From Thalassolituus oleivorans MIL-1 (GTDB lineage Bacteria; Pseudomonadota; Gammaproteobacteria; Pseudomonadales; Oceanobacteraceae): a stretch of 64,000 bases of DNA. Every line of letters begins with the position of its first letter. Positions within the stretch are counted from its first letter, which is position 1. A program made the position numbers and the translations under genes. The notes beneath the pieces were generated by a model. That model had not been told where the DNA came from. It made no database searches and saw only the letters and a list, made by a program, of their open reading frames with translations. Below are positions 61,900-64,000 of this stretch, piece by piece. Location of the stretch: assembly GCF_000355675.1 (NCBI RefSeq), contig NC_020888.1, forward strand, positions 1,816,883-1,880,882, in the 5' to 3' direction.

Positions 61900-64000
61900 A
61901 TGTATATCGTTGGTCAGCGTTGGATCAGTGAAGCTGAAACGGATTTAGGCTTAGGACTCGTGCAGAGTGTCGATTTCCGAATTGTAACTGTTTACTTCCC
62001 AGTTATTGATGATAGTCGCACCTATGCTGCGGACAATGCCCCGCTCACTCGCGTTGTTTTCGCTGTTGGCGATACGGTTCCGCTGCAAGATGGCTCTGCA
62101 ATGACCATCACCGAAGTGCAGGAACAGAAAGGTATTTATTTCTACGGTGATGCCGATCAATTTATCCCTGAAACGCACCTAAGCGGCAATATTCAGCTTA
62201 ACTCCCCATCCGACCGTTTATTTACCGGCCAAATCGACAACAACAACCTTTATGAATTACGCCAAACGGCCTTGCAGCGCTTAGCTAAGCTACGTCAGCG
62301 TCCGTTCTATGGTTTGCTTGGTGCTCGCACGAGTTTATTAGCGCATCAGCTCTATATTGCTGAACAGGTCACCCAAGATGCCATCCCTCGCGTACTGCTA
62401 GCCGATGAGGTGGGTTTAGGTAAGACCATTGAAGCGGGCCTTATATTGCATCGTTTGCTACTACAGCAGCGCATTCAACGGGTGTTGATTCTGGTTCCTG
62501 ATCACTTGTTGCATCAGTGGCTGGTGGAAATGACGCGCCGTTTCAATTTGCGCTTCGCCGTAGTTAACCGTGCCGCCATTGCCGAGGAAGATGATCTATT
62601 TGAATCAGACCAGCTATTTCTCTGCCCGCTATCGATGGCTACCGAAGATGATGTGGCTGCTCAAATCCTTACTAGCGATTGGGATATGTTGGTGGTCGAC
62701 GAAGCGCACCATCTTGAATGGACGCCAGAAGGCCAAGATGCCAGCTATAGCTTAGTTGAGCATATCTCTACGCAGTCGCCAGGCTTGTTACTGCTAACTG
62801 CAACACCTGAGCAGCTCGGCGTTGCTGGTCACTTTGCGCGCCTGCGATTGCTTGATCCGCAACGCTATACGAGCCTAGATCGTTTTATCGAAGAGCAACA
62901 GGCCTATCAGCCAATTGCAGAACTAGCAGCAGAGATTGCGAGCGATAAAGAGCTGAGCGCGAGTCAGCAAACACACTTGCTCGAATTGTTACCCGATCTC
63001 GGTTCAGATGCCGACCGCAATCGTCAGCTGGATGCTTTAATAGATCGTCACGGACCTGGCCGGGCGCTATATCGCAATACCCGTCACGGTGTTACTGGGT
63101 TTCCTAAACGCGTTCCAAGCATCACCACACTGCCATGCCCTGAAGACTACCAAGGTGATGGCTTGCCGGGTTTGCACCCAGAAATGGATATGCCTAACTG
63201 GTGCGACATGGATCCGCGCGTCGAATGGTTGAATGCTCTGTTAAAATCCAATCCAACCGATAAGGTGGTACTGATCTGTCACAAAGCGACGACGGTACTC
63301 GACATCGAAGCGTACCTTTGGGAGAAGCATGGCATTCAAGTGGCGGTATTCCACGAGCAAATGGATTTAGTGGAGCGAGATCGTGCGGCTGCTTACTTTG
63401 CCGATCAGGAACAAGGTGCAAAACTACTTCTCTGCTCAGAGATCGGTAGCGAAGGCCGTAACTTCCAGTTCGCCCGTCACTTAGTTCTGTTCGATTTGCC
63501 ACTTAACTGCGACTTAATTGAACAGCGCATTGGTCGTCTAGATCGTATCGGCCAGAAGCACGATATCCAGATTCACATCCCAGTATTTGAAGGCCACATC
63601 ACCCAGCAATGGGCAACCTTGCTTAATGATGGGCTAGATGCGCTTAGCCGCCCTAACCCTGCGGCTCAGCCATTACTTGAACGTAATCGCTTGGAGATAG
63701 AGACAGCGCTTAACAACGCGACCGATCTTACTGAGTTAACGCAGAAGCTAGCAACTGAACGTACTGAATTACTGGCTGCATTGGAAACTGGTCGTGATCG
63801 CTTGCTCGAGTTGCATTCTTGCCACCCTACTCGTGCACGTAAATTAGCCAGAGATATGAGCATTGCCCATATCGAAGACGAAGCCGACTTAAATGACTTC
63901 CTTGAATTGTTCGCCGATGCCTTTGGCCTTGAGTTGATTGAACTGGGCGGCGATTGCATAACCATTGCCCCAGGCGATCACATGCTAGTACCAGATATGC
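61900..64000 (+). CDS. rapA: RNA polymerase-associated ATPase RapA (partial)
   Basis: The open frame begins at 61900 and runs off the right edge after 700 codons of an expected 950 or so. RapA is a SNF2-family ATPase that recycles RNA polymerase. Walker A is in LLADEVGLGKTIEAGLI (about 167-183), the DEAH box is VVDEAHH (about 266-272), and the second RecA domain has LLLCSEIGSEGRNFQFA and QRIGRLDRIGQ (about 545-555). The N-terminal RapA-type domain (GQRWISEAE) is present. It is an ordinary gammaproteobacterial housekeeping gene. Confidence 0.95.
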   Translation, partial: MYIVGQRWISEAETDLGLGLVQSVDFRIVTVYFPVIDDSRTYAADNAPLTRVVFAVGDTVPLQDGSAMTITEVQEQKGIYFYGDADQFIPETHLSGNIQLNSPSDRLFTGQIDNNNLYELRQTALQRLAKLRQRPFYGLLGARTSLLAHQLYIAEQVTQDAIPRVLLADEVGLGKTIEAGLILHRLLLQQRIQRVLILVPDHLLHQWLVEMTRRFNLRFAVVNRAAIAEEDDLFESDQLFLCPLSMATEDDVAAQILTSDWDMLVVDEAHHLEWTPEGQDASYSLVEHISTQSPGLLLLTATPEQLGVAGHFARLRLLDPQRYTSLDRFIEEQQAYQPIAELAAEIASDKELSASQQTHLLELLPDLGSDADRNRQLDALIDRHGPGRALYRNTRHGVTGFPKRVPSITTLPCPEDYQGDGLPGLHPEMDMPNWCDMDPRVEWLNALLKSNPTDKVVLICHKATTVLDIEAYLWEKHGIQVAVFHEQMDLVERDRAAAYFADQEQGAKLLLCSEIGSEGRNFQFARHLVLFDLPLNCDLIEQRIGRLDRIGQKHDIQIHIPVFEGHITQQWATLLNDGLDALSRPNPAAQPLLERNRLEIETALNNATDLTELTQKLATERTELLAALETGRDRLLELHSCHPTRARKLARDMSIAHIEDEADLNDFLELFADAFGLELIELGGDCITIAPGDHMLVPDM

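Noticed and set aside
1-64000. CRISPR arrays, tRNA or rRNA genes
   Set aside because: No regularly spaced repeats with unique spacers and no tRNA-like or rRNA-like sequence were seen in reading the window.

Overview
The window reads as a gammaproteobacterial chromosome segment. The right edge carries ordinary housekeeping genes: a RapA-type SNF2 ATPase, phosphoglucomutase and polyphosphate kinase 2. About 59 kb to their left is almost entirely accessory DNA for metal resistance, built from at least two mobile elements and several decayed remnants. No rRNA, tRNA or CRISPR array was seen.

1-6.0 kb: a Tn3-superfamily segment. It holds the N-terminal end of a Tn3 transposase running off the left edge, a chromate operon chrB-chrA-chrC (ChrC is an exported superoxide dismutase), and a divergent pair that matches the TnpS/TnpT cointegrate-resolution module of the Tn4651 group, with a recognisable crossover core between them. 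It abuts a czc-type operon at 6.0-8.1 kb whose adaptor gene is cut off. Aconitase (8.3-11.1 kb), a transporter remnant, and a helicase/winged-helix/XRE group with paired operators (11.8-14.1 kb) follow.

14.3-42.6 kb: a large copper/silver island. A DUF411 protein and a CusCBA pump are followed by a lipoprotein, an ATP-grasp-like enzyme, a small helical protein, an APC permease, the CusRS two-component system, CopA/CopB, several exported Met/His-rich proteins, two c-type cytochromes, a porin-like protein, a MerR regulator, a Cu(I) P-type ATPase, a cupredoxin, a PII-like protein, small membrane proteins, a methyltransferase-like protein, an alpha-glucan phosphorylase and an orphan Rieske protein. 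Together these would cover sensing, cytoplasmic export, periplasmic oxidation and sequestration, and trans-envelope efflux. Three small exported proteins with the same C-terminal RPPI ending open three separate gene sets. A C-terminal Tn3 transposase fragment closes the island at 43.1 kb.

43.4-59.06 kb: a Tn7-like (tni) transposon. Its four transposition genes (tnsA-like, tnsB, tnsC, tniQ) sit at 53.8-58.8 kb. An 18-bp repeat family and a matching inverted terminal segment occur near 43.39 kb and again near 59.05 kb, so I infer one element of about 15.7 kb. Its cargo is an 11-gene unidirectional arsenic/thiol/cation set (ArsC-ArsR fusion to a CDF exporter) bracketed by a 207-bp direct repeat, plus a ParD-like antitoxin and a tyrosine recombinase. 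The element lies immediately downstream of ppk2.

All calls rest on reading the sequence and remembered family features; no database search was run.
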